Shown here piece after piece: positions 15,304 to 22,699 of a stretch of 22,699 nucleotides of DNA. Under the pieces are notes generated by a model. It did no database searches. It was not told the origin of the DNA and saw only the letters and a list, made by a program, of their open reading frames with translations. Position numbers and translations under genes: made by a program. Origin of the DNA: Caldithrix sp. Lineage in GTDB: Bacteria; KSB1; UBA2214; DYKH01. The DNA lies in NCBI GenBank assembly GCA_020722685.1, contig DYKH01000086.1, forward strand, positions 1 to 22,699. The letters run 5' to 3'. Positions within the stretch are counted from its first letter, which is position 1. Each line of letters opens with the position of its first letter.

Positions 15304-16332
15304 ATGAAACTTTCCGACTTTAAATATAACCTGCCAGAAAAATTAGTAGCTCAGTACCCCAGTCCCAAGCGCGACCAGTGTCGCATGATGATTTTGAACA
15401 GGGCGGAAGGCTCGATAGAGGAAGGTATTTTCGCGGATGTTATCAAATACATGGAGCAGGGGGACTGTTTGGTTATCAATGAGACCAAAGTTTTTCCTGC
15501 CAGGTTGGAGGGAACCAAAGACAAGACGGATGCCAAAGTCGAGGTCTTTTTGTTGCGCGAGCTGGAGCAAGGCCTTTGGGAGGTTCTGGTGCGTCCAGCC
15601 CGCAAGGTCCGAGTCGGCAATCGCCTCACCATTGGCGATGAGCTTGCTTGCGACGTGATCGACAATACGGTTTCCGGAGGAAGGGTCGTTCGCTTCAATT
15701 ACAGGGGCGATTTCTACGCCATTGTGGACAAGATCGGTAAGGCGCCGCTGCCGCCGTACATCAAACGTGAACCCGAAAGCTCCGACAAGGATCGATACCA
15801 AACCGTATATGCCAAGGTGCGCGGCGCCGTGGCAGCGCCAACCGCCGGGCTGCATTTCACCAAGGAACTGTTGGACAAGGCGAAAAACAAGGGCGTAAAC
15901 GTCGTACCCATCGTGTTGCATCTGGGTTTGGGGAGCTTTCGGCCAGTGGTGGTTGAAGACTTGAGCCGCCACAAGATGGATTCGGAGTATTATGAAATCT
16001 CCGAAGAGGCTGCGGCGAGCATCAACGCAACTATGCGGAATAAGAAAAAAGTGATCGCCGTGGGCACGAGCGTCGTGCGCGCTTTGGAGACCAGTGTTAC
16101 CTCCGAAGGTTGGGCAAAAGCGGGTCGCGGCTGGACCGACAAGTTCATCTACCCGCCTTATGACTTTAAGGTCATCGACAGGCTGATTACCAACTTTCAT
16201 CTGCCAAGCTCCACTTTGCTCATGCTGGTGTCGGCCTTTGCGCCGCGGGATTTGATCTTCAAAGCCTATCGCAAAGCGATTCGTGAAAAGTATCAATTCT
16301 ACAGCTATGGCGATGCCATGATGATTCTGTAA
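15304..16332 (+). CDS. queA: tRNA preQ1(34) S-adenosylmethionine ribosyltransferase-isomerase
   Basis: A 342-residue QueA, which transfers and isomerises the ribosyl group of SAM onto preQ1 at tRNA position 34 to form epoxyqueuosine. Signatures: MKLSDFKYNLPEKLVAQYP at the N-terminus, the central VAAPTAGLHFT (about 176-186), LHLGLGSFRPV, and the C-terminal ITNFHLPSSTLLMLVSAFA. Length is normal. GAGGAGG about ten bases upstream supports the ATG. It follows ruvB after 87 bases; ruvB-queA linkage is common. The rest of the queuosine pathway is not in the window. Confidence 0.96.
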   Translation: MKLSDFKYNLPEKLVAQYPSPKRDQCRMMILNRAEGSIEEGIFADVIKYMEQGDCLVINETKVFPARLEGTKDKTDAKVEVFLLRELEQGLWEVLVRPARKVRVGNRLTIGDELACDVIDNTVSGGRVVRFNYRGDFYAIVDKIGKAPLPPYIKREPESSDKDRYQTVYAKVRGAVAAPTAGLHFTKELLDKAKNKGVNVVPIVLHLGLGSFRPVVVEDLSRHKMDSEYYEISEEAAASINATMRNKKKVIAVGTSVVRALETSVTSEGWAKAGRGWTDKFIYPPYDFKVIDRLITNFHLPSSTLLMLVSAFAPRDLIFKAYRKAIREKYQFYSYGDAMMIL

Positions 16333-16345
16333 AGACCTTGATTTG

Positions 16346-17053
16346 ATGAAAAAGTGCAAGGCTGCGGCCGTCGTGGTAGCCGCCGGTCAGGGTAAGCGAT
16401 TCGGCGGCTCGACGCTCAAGCAGTTCGTTGAAATCTCCGGCAAGGCCATCCTCAGACTGGCGCTGGAAAAATTCGAAACCTCGGCAGCGATTGCAGAAAT
16501 CGTGCTCGTTGTTCCCTCGGCGGAAACGGCGAGGGCGGACGTGCTATGCAGGAACGAGTGGAACATCCGAAAGCTGACACAGGTTGTCGCCGGTGGACCG
16601 GAAAGGCATAATTCCGTGTGGACCGGTCTGCAAGCTTTGTCCGAAGACATCGACTTGGTGGCCATCCATGACGGGGTTCGACCATTCATCTCCTTGGACA
16701 CCATTCGCATGGCCGTCGAGCAAGCGGAAAAACACGGCGCCGTGGCGGTCGGTGTAACCCCGAAAGACACGATCAAAGTGGTGAGCAACGGAGTGATCAA
16801 AAGAACGCTGGAACGCAACTCGTTGATCGCCATCCAAACTCCGCAAGTATTTCGCAAAGACCTCATTTTGCGGGCTTATAGGCGGGCAATGTCGGACGGC
16901 TTTTTCAGCACCGATGATGCCGCTCTCGTGGAACGGCTTGGACAAGCCGTCTACATTGTACCGGGAGACTATCGAAACATCAAGATCACTTCCCCGGATG
17001 ATTTGGTCATGGCCGAGGCGTTGTTAAAGCAGGAGCTGACGGAATGCGGATAG
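16346..17053 (+). CDS. ispD: 2-C-methyl-D-erythritol 4-phosphate cytidylyltransferase
   Basis: A 235-residue IspD, which couples CTP to MEP in the non-mevalonate isoprenoid pathway. The glycine-rich CTP loop VVAAGQGKRFGG is at about 11-22. AIHDGVRPF and IQTPQVFR are the other conserved blocks. The ATG at 16346 is taken over a TTG one codon earlier; it lies 13 bases after the queA stop. The last ten bases overlap ispF in a different frame, with the ispF ribosome site inside ispD. Together the two genes show that this organism makes isoprenoids by the MEP route. Confidence 0.95.
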   Translation: MKKCKAAAVVVAAGQGKRFGGSTLKQFVEISGKAILRLALEKFETSAAIAEIVLVVPSAETARADVLCRNEWNIRKLTQVVAGGPERHNSVWTGLQALSEDIDLVAIHDGVRPFISLDTIRMAVEQAEKHGAVAVGVTPKDTIKVVSNGVIKRTLERNSLIAIQTPQVFRKDLILRAYRRAMSDGFFSTDDAALVERLGQAVYIVPGDYRNIKITSPDDLVMAEALLKQELTECG

Positions 17054-17517
17054 GCCACGGTTATGATGTTCATCGTCTGGTGCCGAAAAGGAAGCTGATC
17101 TTGGGCGGTGTGCACATTCCTTATGAATTGGGTCTGCTGGGCCACTCCGATGCCGACGTCCTCTGCCATGCCATCAGCGATGCGCTATTGGGCGCCGCTG
17201 CACTGGGCGACATCGGCAAGCATTTTCCGGATACGGACGCTGCCTACGCCGGGATTTCCAGCATTTTGCTGCTCCGCAACGTTGCTCGGTTGCTGGACCA
17301 ACAGGGACTGGTCGTCGAGAACGTCGATTCCAGCTTGGTGCTGCAAAAGCCAAAAGTCGCTGCTTATGTACCAGAGATGCGGCAGAATATCGCCGAAGCC
17401 CTAAGCGTGGCTGTGGACAACGTCTCCGTGAAAGCGACTACGACCGAAGGGTTGGGTTTTGCCGGTCGCGAGGAGGGCGTGGCTGCTTACGCGGTCGTGT
17501 TGATCCGGAAAAGGTAA
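17044..17517 (+). CDS. ispF: 2-C-methyl-D-erythritol 2,4-cyclodiphosphate synthase
   Basis: A 157-residue IspF, which cyclises CDP-ME 2-phosphate to MEcPP with loss of CMP. Zinc ligands D8 and H10 lie in GYDVHRL and H42 in CHAISDALLGA; LGHSDADV and DIGKHFPDTD are the family signatures. The C-terminal block KATTTEGLGFAGREEG binds CMP and is complete. AGGAG eight bases upstream, inside the end of ispD, supports the ATG. The protein is a single-function IspF, not an IspDF fusion. Confidence 0.96.
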   Translation: MRIGHGYDVHRLVPKRKLILGGVHIPYELGLLGHSDADVLCHAISDALLGAAALGDIGKHFPDTDAAYAGISSILLLRNVARLLDQQGLVVENVDSSLVLQKPKVAAYVPEMRQNIAEALSVAVDNVSVKATTTEGLGFAGREEGVAAYAVVLIRKR

Positions 17518-17604
17518 GCATTTGCTCTGCTTTTCAAGCACTTTCTACTTTCAGGTGTCTCCCAAGCAATTTCTGGTCTCTGCAATTCTTACGAATGAAT
17601 TCTC

Positions 17605-18432
17605 ATGGCGCCGTTAGAGCAGTTCCGAAACATATTCCCTCAGCCCAAGCCGGTTATCGCCATGATCCACCTGCCACCCTTGTTGGGAAGTCCGGCATAT
17701 TCAGGACAGTTTGAAGAGGTGGTGGAACAAGCCTGCGGGGAGGTGCGAATCCTATCAAATTACGGCGTGGCCGGTATCATCGTGGAAAACTATGGCGATC
17801 AGCCTTTCTTCCCCGGCCGGGTGCCGCCCGAGACCGTCGCGGCCATGACTCGTGTGGCAACCGAGGTACGACGCATTATTGATTTGCCGCTCGGCATCAA
17901 CGTCCTGCGCAACGATGCCATCTCCGCATTGTCGATTGCCGAGGCAGTTGGAGCGCAGTTCATTCGCACCAATGTCCATGTAGGAATGGCCGCCAGCGAG
18001 CAAGGTTTACTAATGGGGAAGGCCCACGAGGTTCTGCGTTTTCGGGCATTTCTCAAGTCCGAGTGTTTGATCTTTGCCGATATTGCCGTCAAGCACTCCT
18101 ACCCACTTTACCCGCAAAGCGCCGACGAGATGCTGCGTGACACCGTCGTTCGCGGCCTTGCCGATGCCGTCATCGTCACGGGTGCCGCCACCGGGATGGC
18201 TGCTGATTTGCGATTTGCCAAGGAGGTGAAGGGCATCTGCGGGAAGATAGAAGTTCCACTGTTGATTGGAAGCGGCATAACACCGGAGAGTATTAACAGC
18301 GCCTTTGAAATCGCCGATGCGGTCATTGTCGGCACCTATCTTAAAAAAGAGGGTGTGACGGCAAATCCAATCGATCGGAATAGAGTGGAAAAGCTGATGC
18401 AAGCCGTCGGGGGAGGCCGTCAAGGAAATTGA
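17605..18432 (+). CDS. BtpA/SgcQ-family TIM-barrel protein
   Basis: A 275-residue member of the BtpA/SgcQ family. The start PVIAMIHLPPLLGSPAYSG is characteristic, as are GIIVENYGDQPF, LPLGINVLRNDA, FADIAVKHS and PLLIGSGITPESI near the C-terminus, the last like a phosphate-binding loop of a TIM barrel. BtpA was described as needed for photosystem I stability in cyanobacteria, but most members occur in non-phototrophs and their reaction is unknown. No good ribosome site precedes the ATG, which is 87 bases after ispF. cysS starts five bases after its stop, so both are in one operon. Confidence 0.85.
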   Translation: MAPLEQFRNIFPQPKPVIAMIHLPPLLGSPAYSGQFEEVVEQACGEVRILSNYGVAGIIVENYGDQPFFPGRVPPETVAAMTRVATEVRRIIDLPLGINVLRNDAISALSIAEAVGAQFIRTNVHVGMAASEQGLLMGKAHEVLRFRAFLKSECLIFADIAVKHSYPLYPQSADEMLRDTVVRGLADAVIVTGAATGMAADLRFAKEVKGICGKIEVPLLIGSGITPESINSAFEIADAVIVGTYLKKEGVTANPIDRNRVEKLMQAVGGGRQGN

Positions 18433-18437
18433 AAAAA

Positions 18438-19874
18438 ATGGCATTGAAACTGTACAACAGCCTAACGAGAAGAAAAGAAGAGTTCGTTCCGGTTCAAGAG
18501 GGAAGGGTCCATATCTATGTGTGCGGCCCGACGGTATACGACTATCCCCACATTGGCCATGCAAAAAGCTACATTTCTTTTGATGTGGTGGTGCGTTACT
18601 TTCGCTATCTTGGCTACCAGGTTCGCTACGTGCAAAACATTACCGACGTAGGGCATCTATTGGACAGCGGAGAAGACCGCATCCTGCGCGGAGCCGTGCG
18701 CGAAAAGGTGGAGCCAATGGAATTGGTGGAACGATATACGCGAGCCTACTTTGAAGCCATGGATGCCCTTAATGTCCTTCGTCCCGATATTTCCCCTCAC
18801 GCCGCAGCACACGTTCCGGAGCAAATCGAGCTGATCGAAAAGCTTTTGGAAAAGGGCTTTGCTTATGAGGTGAATGGCTCCGTCTACTTTGACGTGAACA
18901 AGTGGCCGGGCTATGGCAAGTTGTCGGGGCGGAAGGTTGAAGAACAGCAGGCGGGTGCCCGCGTGGAAGTTAATGTGGAAAAACGCAATCCGGCAGATTT
19001 TGCCCTCTGGAAAAAGGCAGAGCCGGAACACGTGATGCAGTGGAACAGTCCTTGGGGAAGAGGCTTCCCCGGCTGGCATATTGAATGCTCGGCCATGTCC
19101 ATGAAGTATCTTGGCGAGACATTTGACATCCACGGTGGCGGGATGGAGAACCAGTTTCCGCATCATGAATGCGAAATCGCCCAAAGCGAAGCTGCGACCG
19201 GCAAGCCGTTTGCCAAATATTGGATGCACAACAATATGGTGCTGGTGAATGGGGTAAAAATGAGCAAATCTTTGGGCAATTTTACCACGGTGGCACAGGC
19301 GCTGGAAAAATACAGTGGCGCTCAGATCAGATTCTTCATTCTGCAAACGCACTACCGCAGCCCTGTTGATTTTGGGGAAGAAGCTCTCCATGCTGCCGGT
19401 CAAGGACTGGAGCGACTCATGACAACCTTTCGCCTGCTGGAGACCAAATTGGAGCATGCTCCCAATGGCGAATTGGATCCTCAGGTCGCAGCGCTCGCCC
19501 ATTCATTTAAGGAACAATTCCTCGCCGAAATGGATGATGATTTCAATACTTCAGGAGCCATCGGCAAGCTCTTTGATTTTTCCCGTGAGACGAACAAATT
19601 GATAGCTGCGAACGATCGAATCTCACGCGTTTCCCTTGATTTTCTTATAGCCACTTTCAAAGAGACGTCGGATAGAATCTTAGGCTTGCCCATGCAGAGC
19701 GGCAAGTCGGAAGTATCCGCATCAGCATTCATCGAGTTACTCATCTCTGTACGGGAGGAGCTGCGGGCGAAAAGGGAATGGGCCTTGGCTGATTACATTA
19801 GAGATGAGTTGTCCGAAAGAGGCATCATTGTTGAGGATGGCAAAAAAGGCGTTTCCTGGCGATTCGCCAAATAG
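18438..19874 (+). CDS. cysS: Cysteinyl-tRNA synthetase
   Basis: A 478-residue class I CysRS charging tRNA-Cys. Zinc ligands are C29 (IYVCGPTVYDYPHIGHAKS), C217 (WHIECSAMS), and the His and Glu of FPHHECEIAQSE (242 and 246). PHIGH is the HIGH signature (38-41) and KMSKS is at 274-278. The DALR-type and C-terminal anticodon-binding helices follow, and the length is normal. AAGGA about ten bases upstream favours ATG 18438 over the in-frame TTG at 18429, which would overlap the btpA stop. Confidence 0.96.
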   Translation: MALKLYNSLTRRKEEFVPVQEGRVHIYVCGPTVYDYPHIGHAKSYISFDVVVRYFRYLGYQVRYVQNITDVGHLLDSGEDRILRGAVREKVEPMELVERYTRAYFEAMDALNVLRPDISPHAAAHVPEQIELIEKLLEKGFAYEVNGSVYFDVNKWPGYGKLSGRKVEEQQAGARVEVNVEKRNPADFALWKKAEPEHVMQWNSPWGRGFPGWHIECSAMSMKYLGETFDIHGGGMENQFPHHECEIAQSEAATGKPFAKYWMHNNMVLVNGVKMSKSLGNFTTVAQALEKYSGAQIRFFILQTHYRSPVDFGEEALHAAGQGLERLMTTFRLLETKLEHAPNGELDPQVAALAHSFKEQFLAEMDDDFNTSGAIGKLFDFSRETNKLIAANDRISRVSLDFLIATFKETSDRILGLPMQSGKSEVSASAFIELLISVREELRAKREWALADYIRDELSERGIIVEDGKKGVSWRFAK

Positions 19875-19915
19875 CAAACCAGGGACTCCGGAGCAGAATG
19901 CAAGCCAGAAATACC

Positions 19916-19944
19916 TTGACTGAGTAGAGCAATTTGTTTATATT
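19916..19944 (+). promoter_or_regulatory. Strong sigma70-type promoter with a very short leader
   Basis: TTGACT at 19916-19921 and TATATT at 19939-19944 are separated by 17 bases. The expected start of transcription (about 19951) is only some six bases before the ATG at 19957, so the downstream mRNA should be leaderless or nearly so. No ribosome-binding sequence is present in those bases, in agreement. Confidence 0.6.
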
Positions 19945-19956
19945 AGCCCCGCCAAC

Positions 19957-20226
19957 ATGAAAGAACGACGAGATAAAATCCTAAACAAGCGCAAGAGCAG
20001 AAAGACGGGTTCGCCCCTCAGCTTTTCAAAGCGCAATTATCAGATCTTTGCTTTGGGAGTGCTAGTAATCATCTTTGGATATGTTTCACTATCCAAAGGT
20101 CCGGTGGATAGTTTTTGGTCGCTCACCTTGGCGCCCATCCTCTTGGTGATAGGATATTGCCTCATTATCCCAGTCGCCATATTTTGGAAACCCAAGAAAC
20201 AGCAAGAAATGAATCAGCAATCTTAG
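19957..20226 (+). CDS. DUF3098-like two-helix membrane protein
   Basis: An 89-residue protein with a strongly basic N-terminal tail (KERRDKILNKRKSRKTG), then FSKRNYQIFALGVLVIIFGY (helix 1, about 30-47) and LTLAPILLVIGYCLIIPVAI (helix 2, about 56-75), and a short basic end. The motif of an aromatic-Lys-Asn-Tyr before helix 1 and LAPILL in helix 2 resembles DUF3098 proteins of Bacteroidota relatives, whose function is unknown. It has its own promoter just upstream and stands alone between cysS and tRNA-Val. Confidence 0.65.
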   Translation: MKERRDKILNKRKSRKTGSPLSFSKRNYQIFALGVLVIIFGYVSLSKGPVDSFWSLTLAPILLVIGYCLIIPVAIFWKPKKQQEMNQQS

Positions 20227-20295
20227 ATCAAAGTACGTAGGGATGCCGGGACATTTTGACGATGCTGCGCTGCCAGCCTGGTTTCTAACCGTTTT

Positions 20296-20370
20296 GGGCG
20301 GTTAGCTCAGTTGGTTTAGAGCGCCTGCCTTACAAGCAGGAGGTCACTGGTTCGAATCCAGTACTGCCCA
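20296..20370 (+). tRNA. tRNA-Val (anticodon TAC)
   Basis: Acceptor arm GGGCGGT pairs with ACTGCCC (one G-U pair) and is followed by discriminator A. The D arm is GCTC/GAGC. The anticodon arm CCTGC-CTTACAA-GCAGG has a seven-base loop with TAC at its centre, reading GUA and wobble Val codons. The T arm is CTGG-TTCGAAT-CCAG. The 3' CCA is not encoded (the next bases are CTT), so it must be added by the CCA enzyme. Total length is 75 nt. Confidence 0.96.
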
Positions 20371-20484
20371 CTTTATATGTACCGTTTGCATTGGCCGATG
20401 TGGAGAATCCAACGTTGGCCTTTTACAATCCCTTTCCGCCGAGTTTCAGGCAAACGCAAACGGCCGTTTTCCCCGCCTTGGTGT

Positions 20485-20616
20485 TATACTCGTTGAGGGT
20501 AGAAATTTCATCCATCTTGTCATTCCTGTGCATGCAGGAATCTCCTTATGAACAGGTGGTTAGAAGATGCCTGTATTCACAGGCATGACATGAAAAAGCA
20601 ACCCTTAACGAGTATA
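20485..20616. mobile_element. MITE-like element with 16-bp terminal inverted repeats
   Basis: TATACTCGTTGAGGGT at 20485-20500 is the reverse complement of ACCCTTAACGAGTATA at 20601-20616 except for one base, which would still pair as G-U in RNA. The 132-bp unit has no coding capacity, and nearly its whole inside is a second palindrome (20518-20590). TA at both ends would fit a TA target duplication as made by IS630/Tc1-type transposases. Short non-coding units with terminal inverted repeats fit a MITE. No transposase or second copy is in the window. Confidence 0.55.
20518..20590. repeat. Paired inverted hairpin repeat (REP-like) inside the MITE-like element
   Basis: Two 26-base arms lie in inverted orientation, both starting TGTCAT when read inward from their own ends. 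Each arm is itself a hairpin: ATTCCTG/CAGGAAT in the left arm (20522-20541) and ATGCCTGT/ACAGGCAT in the right arm (20567-20586). A T-A pair in one stem is G-C in the other, so base pairing is kept. The head TGTCATTCC also occurs in the partial repeat at 1-26. Confidence 0.6.
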
Positions 20617-20816
20617 TCTATCCGCAAGTCGATCCCAATTCCGTATAGTAGGATGGCTGAGAGTCGTGTGAGGGCTTGAGCTCTCTCCTCTGTTTTATAA
20701 AGCTATCAGCAGCAGGTCTAAAACATAGCGTCGAGGAAAAAGGCAATCGTGCGGCGACAAGTGAACTTTGCCGATTAGAATTGGGCATGTTAACTCCTAC
20801 GCACCGGAGATGAGTT

Positions 20817-21674
20817 ATGCATCCATTTGTGACTTTGGGGAAGGTTCTGTTTGTATTCGTATGGCTTGCTTCTGCATCCTACGCACAACAGCTTGTTGAA
20901 TTGCCGACAGCAAAAGTATGCAAGCCTTTCGAAATGCGGCTCCGTGGGGATCTCGGCTTCTATCAACCCTATTCTACCAGCCACCACACCGAAAAATACC
21001 AAGCCCTAAGGGGCAGAGCAGGATTTCATCTCCTCGCCGACTTTGAAATCGGCGGCAAGTTGTTGTCTCGCCAAAGTAGGCTCGGCTTGGGTGACGCCAA
21101 AAAGTGGTATGCAACCATGGACGTCAAGCTCGCCATTCCGTTCGCCCAATTTATGGATACGCCTTATGGTGAGACGACATGGCCGTCGATAGCGATTGGA
21201 ATACTCAATATCGCCAAGGACAAATATGTGCGTTCATACCGCGATGTACCGCCGGAATTTGGCAACAACGTCACCTATTTTTCCGGATATTGGGTCCTCA
21301 CTCATGATTGGCGTCTGACAAAATGGGCTCTTTTGAGCCTAAGCCTCGGTTCTGGCAATCATTGGTTCAGCGAGGCCAATCCCAATAGCTTTTTGCACAA
21401 GCTGAAAGGGTGGTTTGGAGGTATTGACCTAACGATTTCTCGTCTACAGTTTCTTGCAGAGGCTGGGGCTGGCAATATCAACCTGGGTTGCCAAGTCCTT
21501 TTGCCCTCTGGAAGCCTGCCGCTGGAATGGACTTTGACCGGGAACCTGTACCGGATGCAGGTTTTTTCCAAGGCGTTAGACGACCAATTGGATTGGATCG
21601 GCGTGGAGCATGAACGATTTCGGTTCGACGCTGGTTTGCAACTGCGCTGGGAAGGTCTTGGGAAAGTATTTTAG
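20817..21674 (+). CDS. Exported beta-rich outer-membrane-type protein
   Basis: A 285-residue protein that I do not recognise. It begins with a signal peptide: HPFVTLGKVLFVFVWLASAS, then cleavage after the Ala of SYAQQ (about residue 24). There is no lipobox. The mature part alternates polar and hydrophobic residues with frequent Gly and aromatics (FEMRLRGDLGFYQPY, YATMDVKLAIPFAQF, LSLSLGSGNHWF, AEAGAGNINLG) and ends LQLRWEGLGKVF. The C-terminal Phe and beta pattern fit an outer-membrane barrel of about ten to twelve strands. GGAG seven bases before ATG supports the start. It stands alone between the MITE-like element and the rRNA promoter. Confidence 0.6.
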   Translation: MHPFVTLGKVLFVFVWLASASYAQQLVELPTAKVCKPFEMRLRGDLGFYQPYSTSHHTEKYQALRGRAGFHLLADFEIGGKLLSRQSRLGLGDAKKWYATMDVKLAIPFAQFMDTPYGETTWPSIAIGILNIAKDKYVRSYRDVPPEFGNNVTYFSGYWVLTHDWRLTKWALLSLSLGSGNHWFSEANPNSFLHKLKGWFGGIDLTISRLQFLAEAGAGNINLGCQVLLPSGSLPLEWTLTGNLYRMQVFSKALDDQLDWIGVEHERFRFDAGLQLRWEGLGKVF

Positions 21675-21713
21675 TGCATTTTGGAAAAATATTGATCGTT
21701 TTTAAAAAAACTG

Positions 21714-21741
21714 TTGACATTCTGGATAAAAAGCTTAAATT
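21714..21741 (+). promoter_or_regulatory. Predicted rRNA operon promoter
   Basis: A perfect -35 TTGACA at 21714-21719 is followed after 16 bases by TAAATT at 21736-21741. An A/T-rich stretch upstream (about 21680-21710, including TTTTTAAAAAAA) could act as an UP element. It lies 143 bases before the 16S 5' end, and no other candidate is as good. Confidence 0.55.
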
Positions 21742-21781
21742 ATACGCGCTTTGAAAAAAACAGTAATGTTCGACTAAAAGC

Positions 21782-21820
21782 AAAGCTCAGTCAAGAAGAT
21801 GAGCTTTCTTGTTCTTTGGA
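21782..21820 (+). promoter_or_regulatory. rRNA leader hairpin and boxA-like sequence
   Basis: AAAGCTCA at 21782-21789 pairs perfectly with TGAGCTTT at 21800-21807 across a ten-base loop. It is followed by TTGTTCTTTGGA, which resembles the boxA antitermination element of rRNA leaders. The hairpin and its T-rich tail also look like a weak terminator, a setting where antitermination would matter. Confidence 0.35.
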
Positions 21821-21883
21821 AATAAGCGTGCATGGCTCAATCGTCAAAGAGCTCAACTTTGCGTTAGAAAATAACAATTAAAA

Positions 21884-22699
<816 letters not shown>

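Larger units (their letters stand above)
20371..20816 (+). other. Gene-free stretch between tRNA-Val and the outer-membrane protein gene
   Basis: About 450 bases without a credible gene. It holds the MITE-like element at 20485-20616. Outside the element I see only short inverted repeats, such as CCGTTTGC (20382-20389) with GCAAACGG (20456-20463), and no clear promoter for the gene at 20817. Confidence 0.5.

Noticed and set aside
15343..16359. Long minus-strand open frame opposite queA
   Set aside because: It is a codon-bias shadow of queA, which is complete and recognisable on the plus strand.
20393..20424. Terminator after tRNA-Val: GGCC and TGGA arms pairing with TCCA and GGCC, then TTTT
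   Set aside because: The stem is broken by unpaired bases in the middle and the T run is only four long.
20634..20785. CCCAATTC and GAATTGGG as ends of a second small element
   Set aside because: Eight-base inverted repeats 136 bases apart are expected by chance, and nothing else supports an element.

Overview
The window looks like a chromosomal segment of an uncultivated Gram-negative bacterium. Evidence: a bacterial 16S gene at the right edge, an exported protein ending in Phe as outer-membrane barrels do, an SPOR lipoprotein, and sigma70-type promoters. A KSB1/Calditrichaeota or other FCB-type lineage would fit the style of the proteins and the 16S, but this is a low-confidence guess that needs a 16S search. 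TAG is a normal stop here (it ends lutA, yebC, ruvC and cysS), so the code is standard and in-frame TAGs in other genes are real nonsense codons.

Left part, about 40-10750, all genes on the minus strand. Read in transcription order (right to left): a degraded TPR gene; a probable Re-type citrate synthase; a 655-aa protein joining a gamma-glutamylcyclotransferase-like domain to what looks like a glutamine-synthetase-fold ligase domain; a stand-alone RsbRD-type sensor domain; isocitrate dehydrogenase; then a run of toxin-antitoxin modules (VapBC, DUF433/DUF5615, MNT/HEPN), lutA-lutB, and finally hicB-hicA. The first genes overlap or nearly touch and look like one operon feeding 2-oxoglutarate/glutamate metabolism.

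The most striking pattern is in the toxin-antitoxin run. In three of the four modules the antitoxin is intact and the toxin is broken by a small, exactly locatable lesion: hicA by loss of its ATG, a +1 frameshift and a nonsense codon; HEPN by CAG to TAG; vapC by a single G deletion. Only the DUF433/DUF5615 pair is fully open. Long neighbouring genes carry no such damage.

Right part, 11309-22699, all on the plus strand. An SPOR lipoprotein is followed by a terminator with a promoter inside it, then a structured leader and the housekeeping cluster yebC-ruvC-ruvA-ruvB-queA-ispD-ispF-btpA-cysS. After that come a two-helix DUF3098-like membrane protein with a consensus promoter and almost no leader, tRNA-Val(TAC) without encoded CCA, a 132-bp MITE-like element with terminal inverted repeats and nested hairpins, an outer-membrane-type protein, an rRNA promoter and the first half of a 16S rRNA gene.
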